A stretch of 64,000 bases of DNA from Haematobia irritans (GCF_050003625.1 NC_134398.1:101351664-101415663); one strand, 5' to 3'. Numbered from the stretch's first letter, positions 22,349 through 33,286 are shown. Made by a program: numbers and translations. Notes: generated by a model not told the origin, from the sequence alone.

Positions 22349-25300
22349 GGCTGCATGTGCTGCCTTAAAAGTTCTCCTGATGAAAGGGGACATAGATATA
22401 GTTCTTATTCAAGAACCATATGTTTATAAAAACAAAATATGTGAATTAAGTACTCCGGGGTTCAAACTATTGCAGTATAGTGGTAATGGTGTAAATCGAG
22501 CCTGTATAATTGCTAAAAACGAGCTCAACTTGTTTCTGCTTCCTTCAATGTGCAATACAGACACTGTCGTTGCCAGTTTAGAAATAGCCAAATGCAAATA
22601 TTGGGTATCTTCGGTCTACATGGGACATGACAGGGAGATGCCTCCATATGCCGTTAAGACCTTAGTGGAGGAGTCACGGAAAACAAAGACGAAACTCATT
22701 ATGGGATGCGATGCGAATGCACATCATAGTATATGGGGAAGTAGTGATACTAATGCAAGGGGAGAGTCGCTAATAGAGTTTATTTTGCGTACTAATCTGG
22801 TAGTTTGCAACAAGGGAGATGTCCCAACCTTTGTCACTAAAAACAGGCAAGAGGTTTTGGACATCACCTTGGCCTCGCAAGAACTGAATGAAATGATATC
22901 TGAGTGGCAGGTTTTAAGTGAACACAGCTTCTCAGATCATCGCTACATCAGTTTCAAATTTGATGTTCATATCACCAAGATCATATTTCCGCCAAATGTT
23001 AGGAAAGCTGACTGGAATAGGTATAGGGAATCGTTCAATATGATGATACCGGAAATAACAGAGACAACTATGAGAAATGTGCAAGATATCGAACACGCAG
23101 TGGAGCGGATTACTAAGGCCTTCAACATCTCACTGAAAGCTGCATGCCCTAGAGGAAAGCCAAGGGGGAAACATCGACCACCATGGTGGTCTACGGAATT
23201 AAGTAATATGAGGAAATCCTGCAGGAAGCTCTTTAACAAGGCAAAGTCCACCAGAGCCCCTGAGGACTGGGACGCTTACAAGAAGAATCTGAGAGGATAC
23301 AAGCGAGAACTGAGAAAGGCTCAGCATAACTCTTGGAATGCTTACTGCAGCAGTATTGAGAATACGTCCGAGGCTTCCAGACTACGGAAGGTTCTAGCAT
23401 CCACCAACTCCGCTCCAGGTTTCATTAAAACATCGGAGGGCAATTGGACAACGTCCAGTGAGGAGACGCTGGAGGTACTATTGGACACACATTTTCCTGG
23501 AAATCAGACGGTTGAACCATGTACTGGCGGTGCCACAGTTGCTCAGCGGTCGTTTCCTGTCGAGGAAATTGTATCGGAAACTAGAATAAGATGGGCGCTA
23601 AATAGCTTTGGACCATTCAAATCCCCTGGACCTGATGGAATTACTCCGGCGGAGTTACAAGCTGTAACTGACAAAATTATCCCCTGGTTGTCGGTGATAT
23701 ATAAAGGATGTATCAACTTATCATATATCCCAGGAAAGTGGAGGGAAACAAAAGTCGTTTTCATACCTAAAGCGGGAAAAGCCTCTCACTCGAGGGCGAA
23801 GGATTTCCGACCAATCAGCTTATCCTCATTCCTACTTAAGACTCTGGAGAGGATGATAGATATTTATCTTAGAACTAGCATCGATTCAAGTTTGTTCTCG
23901 AAACGACAGCATGCATACTCGAAGGGCAGGTCTACTGAGACCGCACTACATGAACTAGTCAGCTTTATTGAAAGCTCACTATCTGTCAAAGAATACACAA
24001 TCGTGGCGTTTCTAGACATCGAAGGGGCGTTCAATAATGTCCACCCGAGCTCGATATTAAATGGACTGACAACTCTGAATGTTGATCCATGTATACTCAG
24101 GCTGTTAGACGAACTGCTAATGAAGAGACGTATTTCAGCCACACTAGGACAAGCAAACATACAAAAGTATGTGAACAGAGGCACTCCTCAAGGAGGAGTT
24201 CTATCACCTCTTCTTTGGAATGTTGCTATAAACGACCTTCTGGTTTCCCTAGAAAAAGAAAGGATACAAGTGGTGGCATACGCAGATGATGTGGCGCTAG
24301 CAGTCAGGGGAAAATTCCCATCAACAATTAGAGATATTATACAGAGAGCCCTCCGGATGACTGAGAAATGGGCGAAAGATAATGGTCTTGGGGTAAATCC
24401 TGCAAAGACAGAAATAGTCATGTACTGCAAAGATCGCAAAACTCCCACAGTTAGGCCCATTTCCTTAGGGGGTATTGAAATTCCCTTTAGGGAGTGTGCA
24501 AAATACCTTGGCGTTATTTTGGACAGGAAGCTGAACTTTAAGCTTAATATTGAAGAAAGGGCGAGGAAAGCAACGGTAGCTTTATACTCGTGCAAAAAGG
24601 CAATAGGGAAAAAGTGGGGACTGAAACCAAAAATTGTACATTGGCTATACACGGCAGTGGTTAGACCTATAATGCTATATGGTGTTGTAGTCTGGTGGCC
24701 GGCACTTCAGCAACCGACAGGTTTAGATAAAGTTCAGCGTATGGCGTGCTTGTGTATCTCAGGTGCATTCAGCAAGACAGGAACAAACTCCCTTAATGTC
24801 ATACTGCATCTATTGCCTTTAGACATTTTGGCCAAACAGTCAGCTGCAACAACGGCTGTGCGGTTGCGCGAGCTATCGCTGTGGTCGGAAAAAAGTTACG
24901 GTCACAGTTCGGTCCTCAAAATAATGCCAGATGTGCCTAACGTAGTGGATTACACTTTGGCGAGTCCACTTTTCGACAAAAAGTTTGAGACTCTAATTCC
25001 CAACAGTGAGGCGTGGTGTACACGGACCCCGGGGAATAAAAGATATATAGATTTCTACACTGATGGCTCCAAATTGGATGGCCAAGTGGGTTTCGGAGTA
25101 TATTCTAAAGATCTGGTACTTCGAATAGCGAAAAGATTACCTGATCACTGTAGTGTTTTTCAGGCTGAAATATTAGCAATAAGAGAGGTGGCGAATTGGC
25201 TGAGAAGTAATGTTCCAAAAAATGTGGGCATTAATATATACTCAGACAGTCAAACTGCAATAAAATCCTTGGACTCTGTGTTCCTCAACTCGAAAACGGC

Positions 25301-25898
25301 CATCGATTGCCGCAAATCTCTCAATGAGATGGCTGAGCAGTACAATATTCACCTAATATGGGTGCCTGGCCATAGGAACATACCGGGGAACTGCGAAGCG
25401 GATGAGTTGGCAAGGCTAGGGACTACCTTACATATTCCAGGGGAACTAGAATTTGTTGGTATGCCCCTAGCTACCTGCAAGTTCATGCTGCGTGAGAAGG
25501 CTGTTATGATGGCAAATGTTCGATGGGAGAATTGCAAGGGTTGTAACGACACCAAGCAAATATGGCCCCATTTCAACTTAAACCGCACACTAGATATGCT
25601 AATGTTCTCGAGACGTCAGATATCACTCCTGATATCTGCTATAACGGGTCGCTGCCTGATAGGAGATTTTGCAAAAACTATTGGCGCGAAGTATAATGAC
25701 TATTGTATGAGCTGTCATGATGCGGAGGAAAAAGAATCAATTAAACACCTCTTGTGTGAGTGTCCTGCATTTTGTGTAAAGCGCAAGCAACTTTTAGGAG
25801 CATATAGCTTCAGATTACTGGCGGATCTGGAAAACGTTAACTTAAGCAGTCTGCTAATATTTTTGGAACAATCTGGTTGGTTCAACAAAGAAAAATAA
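22293..25898 (+). CDS. LINE-A ORF2: endonuclease, reverse transcriptase, RNase H
   Basis: 1201 uninterrupted codons. Residues 8-230 are an AP-type endonuclease (IQEPY with Glu41, MGCDAN around Asp140, SDHRY at 214-218). Residues 470-760 are reverse transcriptase (FLDIEGAFN with Asp575, GTPQGGVLSPLLWN around 630-643, YADD at 663-666). Residues 918-1045 are RNase H (YTDGS with Asp924, Glu959, Asp985, VPGH at 1024-1027, Asp1037). The C-terminus has a CCHC motif (Cys1138, Cys1141, His1152, Cys1157). RNase H after RT and the GTPQGGVLSPLLWN form point to the R1/LOA group of the I superfamily; the clade is less certain than the class. Intact catalytic residues suggest a young copy. The protein would nick target DNA and prime cDNA from the element RNA in the nucleus. 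Confidence 0.92.
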   Translation: MLKISMVLRILQINLHHCKAACAALKVLLMKGDIDIVLIQEPYVYKNKICELSTPGFKLLQYSGNGVNRACIIAKNELNLFLLPSMCNTDTVVASLEIAKCKYWVSSVYMGHDREMPPYAVKTLVEESRKTKTKLIMGCDANAHHSIWGSSDTNARGESLIEFILRTNLVVCNKGDVPTFVTKNRQEVLDITLASQELNEMISEWQVLSEHSFSDHRYISFKFDVHITKIIFPPNVRKADWNRYRESFNMMIPEITETTMRNVQDIEHAVERITKAFNISLKAACPRGKPRGKHRPPWWSTELSNMRKSCRKLFNKAKSTRAPEDWDAYKKNLRGYKRELRKAQHNSWNAYCSSIENTSEASRLRKVLASTNSAPGFIKTSEGNWTTSSEETLEVLLDTHFPGNQTVEPCTGGATVAQRSFPVEEIVSETRIRWALNSFGPFKSPGPDGITPAELQAVTDKIIPWLSVIYKGCINLSYIPGKWRETKVVFIPKAGKASHSRAKDFRPISLSSFLLKTLERMIDIYLRTSIDSSLFSKRQHAYSKGRSTETALHELVSFIESSLSVKEYTIVAFLDIEGAFNNVHPSSILNGLTTLNVDPCILRLLDELLMKRRISATLGQANIQKYVNRGTPQGGVLSPLLWNVAINDLLVSLEKERIQVVAYADDVALAVRGKFPSTIRDIIQRALRMTEKWAKDNGLGVNPAKTEIVMYCKDRKTPTVRPISLGGIEIPFRECAKYLGVILDRKLNFKLNIEERARKATVALYSCKKAIGKKWGLKPKIVHWLYTAVVRPIMLYGVVVWWPALQQPTGLDKVQRMACLCISGAFSKTGTNSLNVILHLLPLDILAKQSAATTAVRLRELSLWSEKSYGHSSVLKIMPDVPNVVDYTLASPLFDKKFETLIPNSEAWCTRTPGNKRYIDFYTDGSKLDGQVGFGVYSKDLVLRIAKRLPDHCSVFQAEILAIREVANWLRSNVPKNVGINIYSDSQTAIKSLDSVFLNSKTAIDCRKSLNEMAEQYNIHLIWVPGHRNIPGNCEADELARLGTTLHIPGELEFVGMPLATCKFMLREKAVMMANVRWENCKGCNDTKQIWPHFNLNRTLDMLMFSRRQISLLISAITGRCLIGDFAKTIGAKYNDYCMSCHDAEEKESIKHLLCECPAFCVKRKQLLGAYSFRLLADLENVNLSSLLIFLEQSGWFNKEK

Positions 25899-26020
25899 TC
25901 AAGAAGGTTCAGCGGTTAAAACTAGAAGTGCCCATATGTAATAGGTACTTTTAGTTAATGTGGTATCACAATGGACTGAATAGTCTAAGTGAGCCTGAAT
26001 CTTAATCGGGCTGCCACTTT

Positions 26021-26040
26021 AACCTAACCTAACCTAACCT
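26021..26040 (+). repeat. (AACCT)4 3' tail of LINE-A
   Basis: Four exact AACCT units end the element. The complement is TTAGG, the ancestral arthropod telomere repeat, which dipterans are known to have lost. Confidence 0.85.
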
Positions 26041-26307
26041 TGTAGAACTCTGTCCAGATCCCGTAGGATTTAAATATATGTATATGAGAACATAAACCTT
26101 TATATATAGCACCAAACACATTGAACGGATTTGACGTGGTATAGAAAATGTGGATCTACAAAGTGGTGCAGGGTTTAATAAAGTCGGCCCGCCCGACTTT
26201 AGACGTTCCTTATTTATTATTAAATAGAATTATTGGAATGTTTCCGTGGACATACATGAAAGGAAAACATTAATAAAAAGTCAAGAAATTAACTTCGCTA
26301 TATTAAT

Positions 26308-26712
26308 AAGAGCTCGACCGAAACATTGGCTTCGGCAGTCGACCAAAAATCGATAATCGGCCACGAATCGGCCTTCAACGTCATCAGGCCGATTAACCGA
26401 CGCCGAAGCTTTTTTAATAATTTATTTGATATTGATTTGTCCAAATGTTGAATTTGTCAAAACACCCAGTACAAATAAAACGTAAAAAATTATAAAAAAT
26501 ATTTTTTTTGTCATTATAATATCAAACTACTGGACTGAATTACCTTTTATTGTTGTATTTATGCATTTGTTGACAAAATAGTCTAATATTGAACTAAAAC
26601 ACACCAAATTTCTTTAATTACAAATTTGAGGAAAATAATCGGCTTCGGCCGATTATTGCTTTTTTTTGCCGAACATCGGCTTCAGCAAAAAACCCGCTTC
26701 GGTCGAGCTCTA
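26308..26712. mobile_element. hAT-type MITE, 405 bp
   Basis: Ends AAGAGCTCGACCGAA and TTCGGTCGAGCTCTA, flanked by perfect 8-bp duplications ATATTAAT (26300-26307 and 26713-26720). The 8-bp target duplication supports the hAT superfamily. The interior is rich in GGCTTCGGC / GCCGATTA inverted motifs. No coding capacity. Confidence 0.8.
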
Positions 26713-26802
26713 ATATTAATTCTTAACATTAAATCAAAAAATGTTCACAAAAGTATTCGTCGCATCAGTAATCACATTGTATGAGACAGTATTTTGGTCC
26801 AC

Positions 26803-27145
26803 TTAGTATTTGGTATGGTGCCCTTTTTTTGCGCAAATGGCTTCCAGTCGCCTTGGCATCGACTCTACCAATTTTCGACACGTTTCTTGAGAGATTTTGC
26901 CCCATTCTTCCTGAACACTTTTTAAGGGTTGCCTTAGATGAAATTTGGTTTTGTCTGTTCCACGATCCCAAATGAGACCCAACTTTTTAATGGGGTTGGT
27001 ATCTGGGCTTTGCGGTGGCGTTTTGATGTATTTGGTGTTGTGAAGGAGCCATATTTTCACACCCAAGCCGTGTGTTTTGGGTCGTTGTCTTGTTGGAACA
27101 AGACTCTATCTCGGAATCCAATTTTAAGCAGCGCTGGAATGAAGA
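26803..27145 (-). pseudogene. Tc1-like transposase, C-terminal fragment
   Basis: On the minus strand: FQQDNDPKHTA with a catalytic Asp, then PPQSPDTNPIKKLG (the usual family motif is SPDLNPIE, and the acidic residue is changed to Lys here), then QEEWGKISQETCRKLVESMP and a HTKY end. Frames shift between the first motif and the rest. This is the DDE catalytic half only; the helix-turn-helix N-terminus is absent. The Glu-to-Lys change and the frameshift mean it is dead. Confidence 0.85.
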
Positions 27146-27583
27146 TTTTCTTTCTTTTTTTACTTATTTTATTTAATGTTTAGAATTAATACAGGGAAGT
27201 TAATTTCTTTACTCTTTATTTACGTTTTTCTTTTATGTATGTCCATGAAAACATTTCAATAAAACTATTTAATAAAAATGTTAAACGCCAAAAAAATACA
27301 TTTGATTTGAAGAAAGCAAAAAACGAATTCTTTTGTGAATCACTTTATACACTACATTACAAGAAATGTTGGTATAAAGCTTTTAATTAAGCTGCATACA
27401 GAGAAAAATGTGTCAAGTAATAAAATAAAAACAAAACAAAAATGGCTGTCCACTGCGCGATTTGGTTATGCAAAATTAAGCTGAGTACTATGTTCAGTTT
27501 TCAAGGTGAAAAACCAGCTTATTTTCACGGTTACTTTTTTTTAATCAATTTCGAAATATGAAATGGTTCGCAATCAATAAAGG
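27146..27583. other. No gene seen
   Basis: AT-rich sequence between two Tc1/mariner fragments. No supported ORF. Confidence 0.4.
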
Positions 27584-27890
27584 GTGATACGGTCAAAATT
27601 TGGTCAATATAAACTTGACGTATTTCTTTCAATTTTGCATTTAAAAAACCTGAACACCCCTCATTTTGAAGGTGTGTGTGTAGAATGTTGTTCCTATTTT
27701 GATTTTGGAATTCACTCTTCAGTTGTCAAAATGCCGTCCAAGCAAGAAGAGCAGCGTATCAAAATTTTGCTCGCGCATCGCGAAAATCCGAGCTACTAGC
27801 ACGCAAAGCTGGCAAAATCGCAAAAAGTTGCCAAATCAACCGTTACAAATGTAATTAAAGTGTTTGGGGAACGTTTTTTGGGTCGTGTAA
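27584..27890 (+). pseudogene. Tc1/mariner transposase, N-terminal fragment
   Basis: Terminal-repeat-like GGGTGATACGGTCAAAATTT is followed by a start at 27731 reading MPSKQEEQRIKILLAHREN, a stop, then more helix-turn-helix-like sequence (KLAKSQKVAKSTVTNVIKVF). This is the DNA-binding N-terminus of a Tc1/maT-type transposase. It ends where Copia sequence begins, so either it inserted and was truncated or a deletion joined the two. Confidence 0.7.
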
Positions 27891-27896
27891 TTTGAG

Positions 27897-28998
27897 CTAT
27901 GAACAAAAGACTTCCCACAGCTTGCATATAAGGGGCAATCTCCATTTCTTTTTTTTAGCTTCATCGGATGGACACATTTCCGAAGAAATCTTTTGACCAA
28001 TATCCATAGGTGTTGCCACAGCTTTGCAGGCATTCTTATTAAAACGATTTAATATCTCTTCTATGTATTTTGTCTGGTCTATTTTAATAGTTCCATTTTC
28101 TTTGTTGTAGGTTATTCTCATGCCCAGATCTTTCGTCTTGAAATTTGATGCCAATTCTTCCTTTACACGTTTGAGAATGTCGACATCATTACAAAATATT
28201 AAAACGTCATCCACATAAATGCCTACATATAACATTTTGTCGTCGACCACACAATGGTACACACACTGGTCAACTTCACTTCTCTGCAGACCAAACTTTA
28301 ACAATACCTCGTTCAGCTTCTTTTTCCAAACGCGACATGATTGCTTGAAACCATACAGGGATTTCTTTAAGGCACATACTTTACCACTGCCATCATCAAA
28401 ACCTTGTGGTTGCCTCATAAAGATCTCTTCTTCTAGGTCGCCGTTTAAGAAGGCTGTCACTGCATCAAGTTGATGTATAATAAGTTTGTGTTTCGCCGTA
28501 AGAGCAAAAAGGAAACGCAAAGATGTGTAACGAACTACAGATGCGAAAGTATCTTCGTAGTCCACTCCTTTTTGTTGACAACAACGCTTTATTACCAATC
28601 TTGCTTTGTGACATACTTCATGTCCATTGGCATCAACTTTAGTTTTGTACACCCACTTACAATCTATGCCTCGTTTTCCTTTTGGCAGATCGGTCAAGTA
28701 CCACGTTTCATTGGTTGTAAGTGAATCCATTTCCATAAACATTGCCGCTTTCCATACATCGGCCTGTGTTGATGCAACGGCTTCGTTGTAGTTTTCTGGG
28801 ACGACGTTCCAACTTTGACCGCTTGTTTCGGTGACGCATAAATTATACCTTCTACGCGGTCTTGTCGCAATTCTTTCCGAACGTCCTTTTGGCTGACTGT
28901 TGTTAGATGTTCCATCATTGTCGCTTTCACCAGTGCCACTATTTTCAAGTGCGTCTTCAAAACTCTCGTCTTCTTCGAAACTAATAAAATCGTCTTCG
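27897..28998 (-). pseudogene. Copia reverse transcriptase, truncated
   Basis: Open from the LINE junction at 28998 to 27897. It begins in an acidic linker, then enters RVT_2: CKWVYKTKVDANG, QLDAVTAFLNGDLEEEIF with the first catalytic Asp, CALKKSLYGFKQS, and IYVDDVLIF with the YVDD box. The end is frameshifted (APYMQAVGSLLFIAQITRP is readable in another frame) and stops at the Tc1/mariner fragment. RNase H is missing. It is a relic; integrase of the same element is at 32450-33284. Confidence 0.85.
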
Positions 28999-29000
28999 TC

Positions 29001-30555
29001 TTAGGTTAGGTTAGGTTAAAGTGGCAGCCCGATTAAGATTCAGGCTCACTTAGACTATTCAGTCCATTGTGATACCACATTACCTAAAAAGTACCTATTA
29101 CATATAACCGCTGAACCTTCTTGATTATTTTTCTTTGTTGAACCAACCAGATTGTTCCAAAAACATTAGCAGACTGCTTAAGTTAACGTTTTCCAGATCC
29201 GCCAGTAATCTGAAGCTATATGCTCCTAAAAGTTGCTTGCGCTTTACACAAAATGCAGGACACTCACACAAGAGGTGTTTAATTAATTCCTTTTCCTCCG
29301 CATCATGACAGCTCATACAATAGTCATTATACTTCGCGCCTATAGTTTTTGCAAAATCGCCTATCAGACAGCGACTCGTTATAGCAGATATCAGGAGTGA
29401 TATCTGACGTCTCGAGAACACTAGCATATCTAGTGTGCAGTTTAAGTTTAAATGGGGCCATATTTGCTTGGTGTCGTTACAGCCCTTGCAATTCTCCCAT
29501 CGAACATTTGCCATCATAACAGCCTTCTCACGCAGCATGAGCTTGCAGGTAGCCAGGGGCATACCAACAGATTCTAGTTCCCCTGGAATATGTAAGGTAG
29601 TCCCTAGCCTTGCCAACTCATCCGCTTCGCAGTTCCCCGGTATGTTCCTATGGCCAGGCACCCATATTAGGTGAATATTGTACTGCTCAGCCATCTCATT
29701 GAGAGATTTGCGTCAGTCGATGACCGTTTTCGAGTTAAGGAACACAGAGTCCAAGGATTTTATTCCAGGTTGACTGTCTGAGTATATATTAATGCCCACA
29801 TTTTTTGGAACATTACTTCTCAGCCAATTCGCCACCTCTCTTATTGCTAATATTTCAGCCTGAAAAACACTACAGTGATTAGGTAATTTTTTCGCTATTC
29901 GAAGTTCAGATCATTAGAATATACTCCGAAACCCAATTGTCCATCCAATTTGGAGCCATCAGTGTAGAAATCTATATATTCTTTATTCCCCGGGGTCTGT
30001 GTGCACCACGCCTCACTGTTGGGAATTAGAGTCTCAAACTTTTTGTCGAAAAGTGGACTCGCCAAAGTGTAATCCACTACTTTAGGCACATCTGGCATTA
30101 TTTTGAGGACCGAACTGTGACCGTAACTTTTTTCCGACCACAGCGATAGCTCGCGCAACCGTACAGCCGTTGTTGCACCTGACTGTTTGGCCAAAATGTC
30201 TAAAGGCAATACATGCAGCATGACATTAAGGGAATCTGTTCCTGTCTTACTGAATGCGCCTGAGATACCCAAGCACGTCATACGCTGAACTTTATCTAAA
30301 CTTGTCGGTTGCTGAAGTGCCGGCCACCAGACTACAACACCATATAGTATTATAGATCTAACCACTGCCGTGTATAGCCAATGCACAATTTTTGGTTTTG
30401 GTCCCCACTTTTTTTCCTATTGCCTTTTTGCACGAGTACAAAGCTACCGTTGCTTTTCTCGCCCTTTAATATTAAGCTTAAAGTTCAGCTTCCTGTCCAA
30501 AATAACGCCAAGGTATTTTGCACACTCACCAAAGGGAATTTCAATACCCCCTAAG
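29001..30555 (-). pseudogene. LINE-A copy 3, 3' part with RNase H
   Basis: Reading from a three-unit TTAGG tail at 29001, it contains the LINE-A 3'UTR and about 500 codons of ORF2: the C-terminal CCHC region and the end of RNase H (29694-29125), the start of RNase H with YTDGSK and the thumb (30386-29895), and a short RT-end segment (about 30540-30444). Frames are broken at least twice between these. It joins LINE-B sequence at 30556 with no LINE-A upstream part on the far side. Confidence 0.85.
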
Positions 30556-31189
30556 GTTAGGTTAGGTTGTAGAGGGGGACATCTATTTTCTTGTATTGAT
30601 GCCCACTTAGACCAGTATAGGTCCATTGTGATCCCTCTATGTGATTTTGCAATCTTTCTCCTTCCGATGCGGCCGCTTTGTCCCAGAAACTTCCACCTGC
30701 TCGTTCTCTTTGAAAGAAATCTCAGAATAACAAACCAGAGGCCCTGATGAATACAAGTATGTTCCGTAAGCTGCACTCCCGCAGATCAGTGAGAGCCTGA
30801 AAGAAAAAGGAGCCCAGTATCTTGTTTCTTCTAAAGGATAAAGCTGGGCACTGATACAGGAAGTGGTACGAGTCCTACGTAACTTCCGGGTCCAGGCACC
30901 ATCTACAGATATCATCGTCTTTAAGTCCTATTCTTACCATGTGTTTCCCAAGTGTGTTGTGTCCTGTTATGATACCAATCAATGGCCGTAATTCCTCTCT
31001 GTTCATCGACAACAAAATTTCACAGTTCCTACGTTTCTTTTCATCCCATATCAACTTGGTTTGCTCGCAACCATCCGAAGAGACCCAGCGTCTTCGCCAT
31101 TGCTCATCATATTTAACCTCTATCCTGTAATGATAAGAAGATACTGGAGGAAAACCGTCCGCTAGGACGTTGTTCGTTCCACGAGCACC

Positions 31190-31783
31190 CTACTTAGCCA
31201 GCACATCCGCTTTCTCATTTCCTATTATCCCATAGTGCCCAGGTACCCAGCGCAGAGTTATATTATGCTGTTCAGTGAGAGCCTTGAGTTCTCGACGACA
31301 GCGGCTGACTACACTAGACCTTATGTCAGCCCTGCACAATGCCTTTATAGCTGCCTGGCTGTCGATGAAGAAGTTGATATCGCTTCTGAATAACGGCCTC
31401 ATCAACAGCGACTCAGCAGCCTTTGCGATCGCAGAAATCTCAGCCTGAAAAATACTGCAATCACTATCCAGCGTGTAAGACTCCCTTATTCCTAGTTCAC
31501 TACAATAGACTCCGCTGCCCGTTCCTTCCTCCATCTTTGATCCGTCCGTATACATGTTCAGGGTTCCGAAGGGTATCCTCCTGTCTTCACACTCCCCCAT
31601 ACTTGGTATAATGTATGTCGGTTTGTGATGATAAACATGCTCCATGGCCATATGGTCCGTCTCTCTATACTGCCCGGCCAGAATTTCAGTATGCCTGCAG
31701 GCTGTCCTCTCCAGCGTGTTCAAGCTCCTAAGTCTCAGAAGTGTCAGTTCAGCCGTCTTCCTTACGTGTATCCAAACGGTCAA
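31190..31783 (-). pseudogene. LINE-B ORF2 remnant: thumb and RNase H
   Basis: 197 open codons. NMYTDGSKMEEG has the first RNase H Asp, IFQAEISAIAKA the Glu, FFIDSQAAIKAL the second Asp, and WVPGHYGIIGNEKADVLAK the His and last Asp. The stretch before it (KTAELTLLRLRSLNTLER) is the connector after RT. The 5' end fuses to ORF1 sequence. All RNase H catalytic residues are intact although RT is deleted. Confidence 0.85.
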
Positions 31784-32440
31784 CCTTCCTATCAGCTGTT
31801 GGAAGATCTGGATTGCATCGTTTCAGAATATTTAAATTAGATTCAGGGTCAGAAGGGTTTGCATGTATCCACGCATGTGCTCTAGTTCTAGCCGGTATGG
31901 CTTTCTTCTGGACTAACTTTAGAGCAGCTCCTTCCCAAACTTCACCAATTAGTATCAGAGCAGCTTTAAAACATTCTATAGACCTCTGCTCCTCAAATGC
32001 GACTAGCTTAAATCGTCCTTGATACCAACCAGCCTCTTGGTGTCGAGGATCTGGGCCTGGAAACTTTTCCAGCACCTGTGAGTAGACGACAGACAGAGCA
32101 TTCTCAATTTCCCCCATTTTTGCTTTGGAACCATACCGTCCAATGCTCCTTTATTAATGATAGCCATCACAAGGCTGTCAACTGAGGCGAACGATCTTTG
32201 AACCCTTTTGGAGGAAGGTAGCTCATTCGGCGATCGTTCCCTTTTTCCAGTCTCAAGAATTCCTTGAGCCCATTTTAAGGAATCGCTTTGTTTAGCCGAC
32301 AGCGTGCTTGGGTCGACTGATCCTAACTTCTTTAAGATAAACAAAGCATTTCTGCGTTCCTTGAATCTCCTTCGTGAGGTATTACCTCCTTTTGATGTCG
32401 TTACCTTAGAAAAAGTTCGACTTGTCAGAGTGTCGCCACT
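31749..32440 (-). pseudogene. LINE-B ORF1 (DUF4780-like)
   Basis: Two overlapping frames (32344-32003 and 32117-31749) together cover an ORF1. The C-terminal domain has AGWYQGRFKLVAFEEQRS and FKAALILIGEVWEGAALKL, close to the LINE-A ORF1 domain at 48161-48859 and typical of the DUF4780 ORF1 domain in insect LINEs. One frameshift lies between the parts. Reading stays open upstream of the first Met to about 32440, so the true start is not in view. Confidence 0.75.
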
Positions 32441-32449
32441 ACGGGAGAG

Positions 32450-33284
32450 ATCGGATTAGAATTTTCTTGTTCAAAGGTACGTATCTGGTTTATGTATTCT
32501 ATAAAGACCACATCTCGACTTGTGACGATTTTCTTGGTAACCGGATCTTGCAACCTGTACGCCTTACTTTCGCTGCTATATCCCATAAAAAATATTCTTT
32601 GGATTTAGCTTCCAGCTTATAACGTTTTTGTTTTGGTATATGTACGAAAGCTCTGCTCCCGAAAACGCGTAGATGATTTAAATTTGGCTTTCTACCAGAC
32701 CACATCTCTTCAGGGCTGTTCTCGTTACCTCGACAGGGTACATGATTTATGAAATAGACTGAAGTTATTGCAGCCTCCGCCCAGTATACTTCATTTAAAC
32801 CGGCATCTAACAACATGCACCGTACTCGCTCCATAATAGTGCGGTTTATGCGCTCCGCCACGCCGTTTTGTTCTGGCGTATATGTTGCTGTTTTTTGATG
32901 ACGTATACCTGAGTCCTCCAGAAAAAAATATTGCCCGTGTATTCTGTGCCATTATCAGTTCGAAAATTTTTTTATTTTGGCATTACATTGCTGTTCGTCA
33001 AATTTTTTGAATTTTTTAAATTCTTCGAAAACGTCTGATTTTCGCTTAATGGGCACACAAATACTTTTCGTGAATAATCATCGACGAAAGTTAGTAAAAA
33101 AATTGTTTCCAGAAAATGATTTTGTCCTCAGAGGACCCATAACATCAGAATGGACAACTTCTAGTAAATTTTCAGCACGATGGCCTCTCTCCTGGAACGA
33201 TGAACGTGTTTGTTTTCCTTTTATACACTACACATTTATGGCCTATATTTCCATCTCCACATTTCACCCCGTCGGCTGTTTTTA
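32450..33284 (-). pseudogene. Copia integrase, unit 1
   Basis: Contains the core of the integrase on the minus strand: the PEQNGVAERINRTIMERV motif with the catalytic Glu (around 32870-32820), then MWSGRKPNLNHLRVFGSRAF and the IPKQKR segment. The N-terminal zinc-binding part lies across the TIR insertion at 33287-35868. Compared with unit 2, several small indels break the frame. Confidence 0.8.
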
Positions 33285-33286
33285 TA

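Larger units (their letters stand above)
21971..26039 (+). mobile_element. LINE-A copy 1 (R1/LOA-like non-LTR retrotransposon)
   Basis: A 5'-truncated ORF1, intact ORF2, short 3'UTR and a tail of four AACCT units (26021-26040). The target duplication TTGTAGAAC flanks it (21962-21970 and 26040-26048). A conserved 3' segment reading GGTATCACAATGGACTGAAT then AGTCTAAGTGAGCCTGAA precedes the tail and recurs in the other copies. Confidence 0.9.
21029..26214 (+). mobile_element. Mini-me-like element, family B, copy 2, split by a LINE
   Basis: Left end TTATACACTGCGCCACACTG, right end GTGGTGCAGGGTTTAATAAA then GTCGGCCCGCCCGACTTTAG, matching 11855-13214. The LINE at 21971-26039 is inserted between AAGTCTATAGTATTGTAGAAC and the continuing sequence CTGTCCAGATC. 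Confidence 0.75.
30556..32440 (-). mobile_element. LINE-B, internally deleted non-LTR element
   Basis: A second family related to LINE-A. The minus strand ends in two AACCT units (30557-30568), preceded by a 3'UTR with ATCACAATGGACC and TGGTCTAAGTGGGC, the counterpart of the LINE-A 3' motif. A C-terminal cysteine-rich piece (about 30915-30637, frameshifted), RNase H and ORF1 follow. Endonuclease and most of RT are gone, so ORF1 runs straight into the region before RNase H. Confidence 0.75.

Noticed and set aside
26021..26040. Genuine telomere repeat array
   Set aside because: Only four units, located exactly at the 3' end of a LINE and repeated at the ends of other copies, so it is the element's tail.
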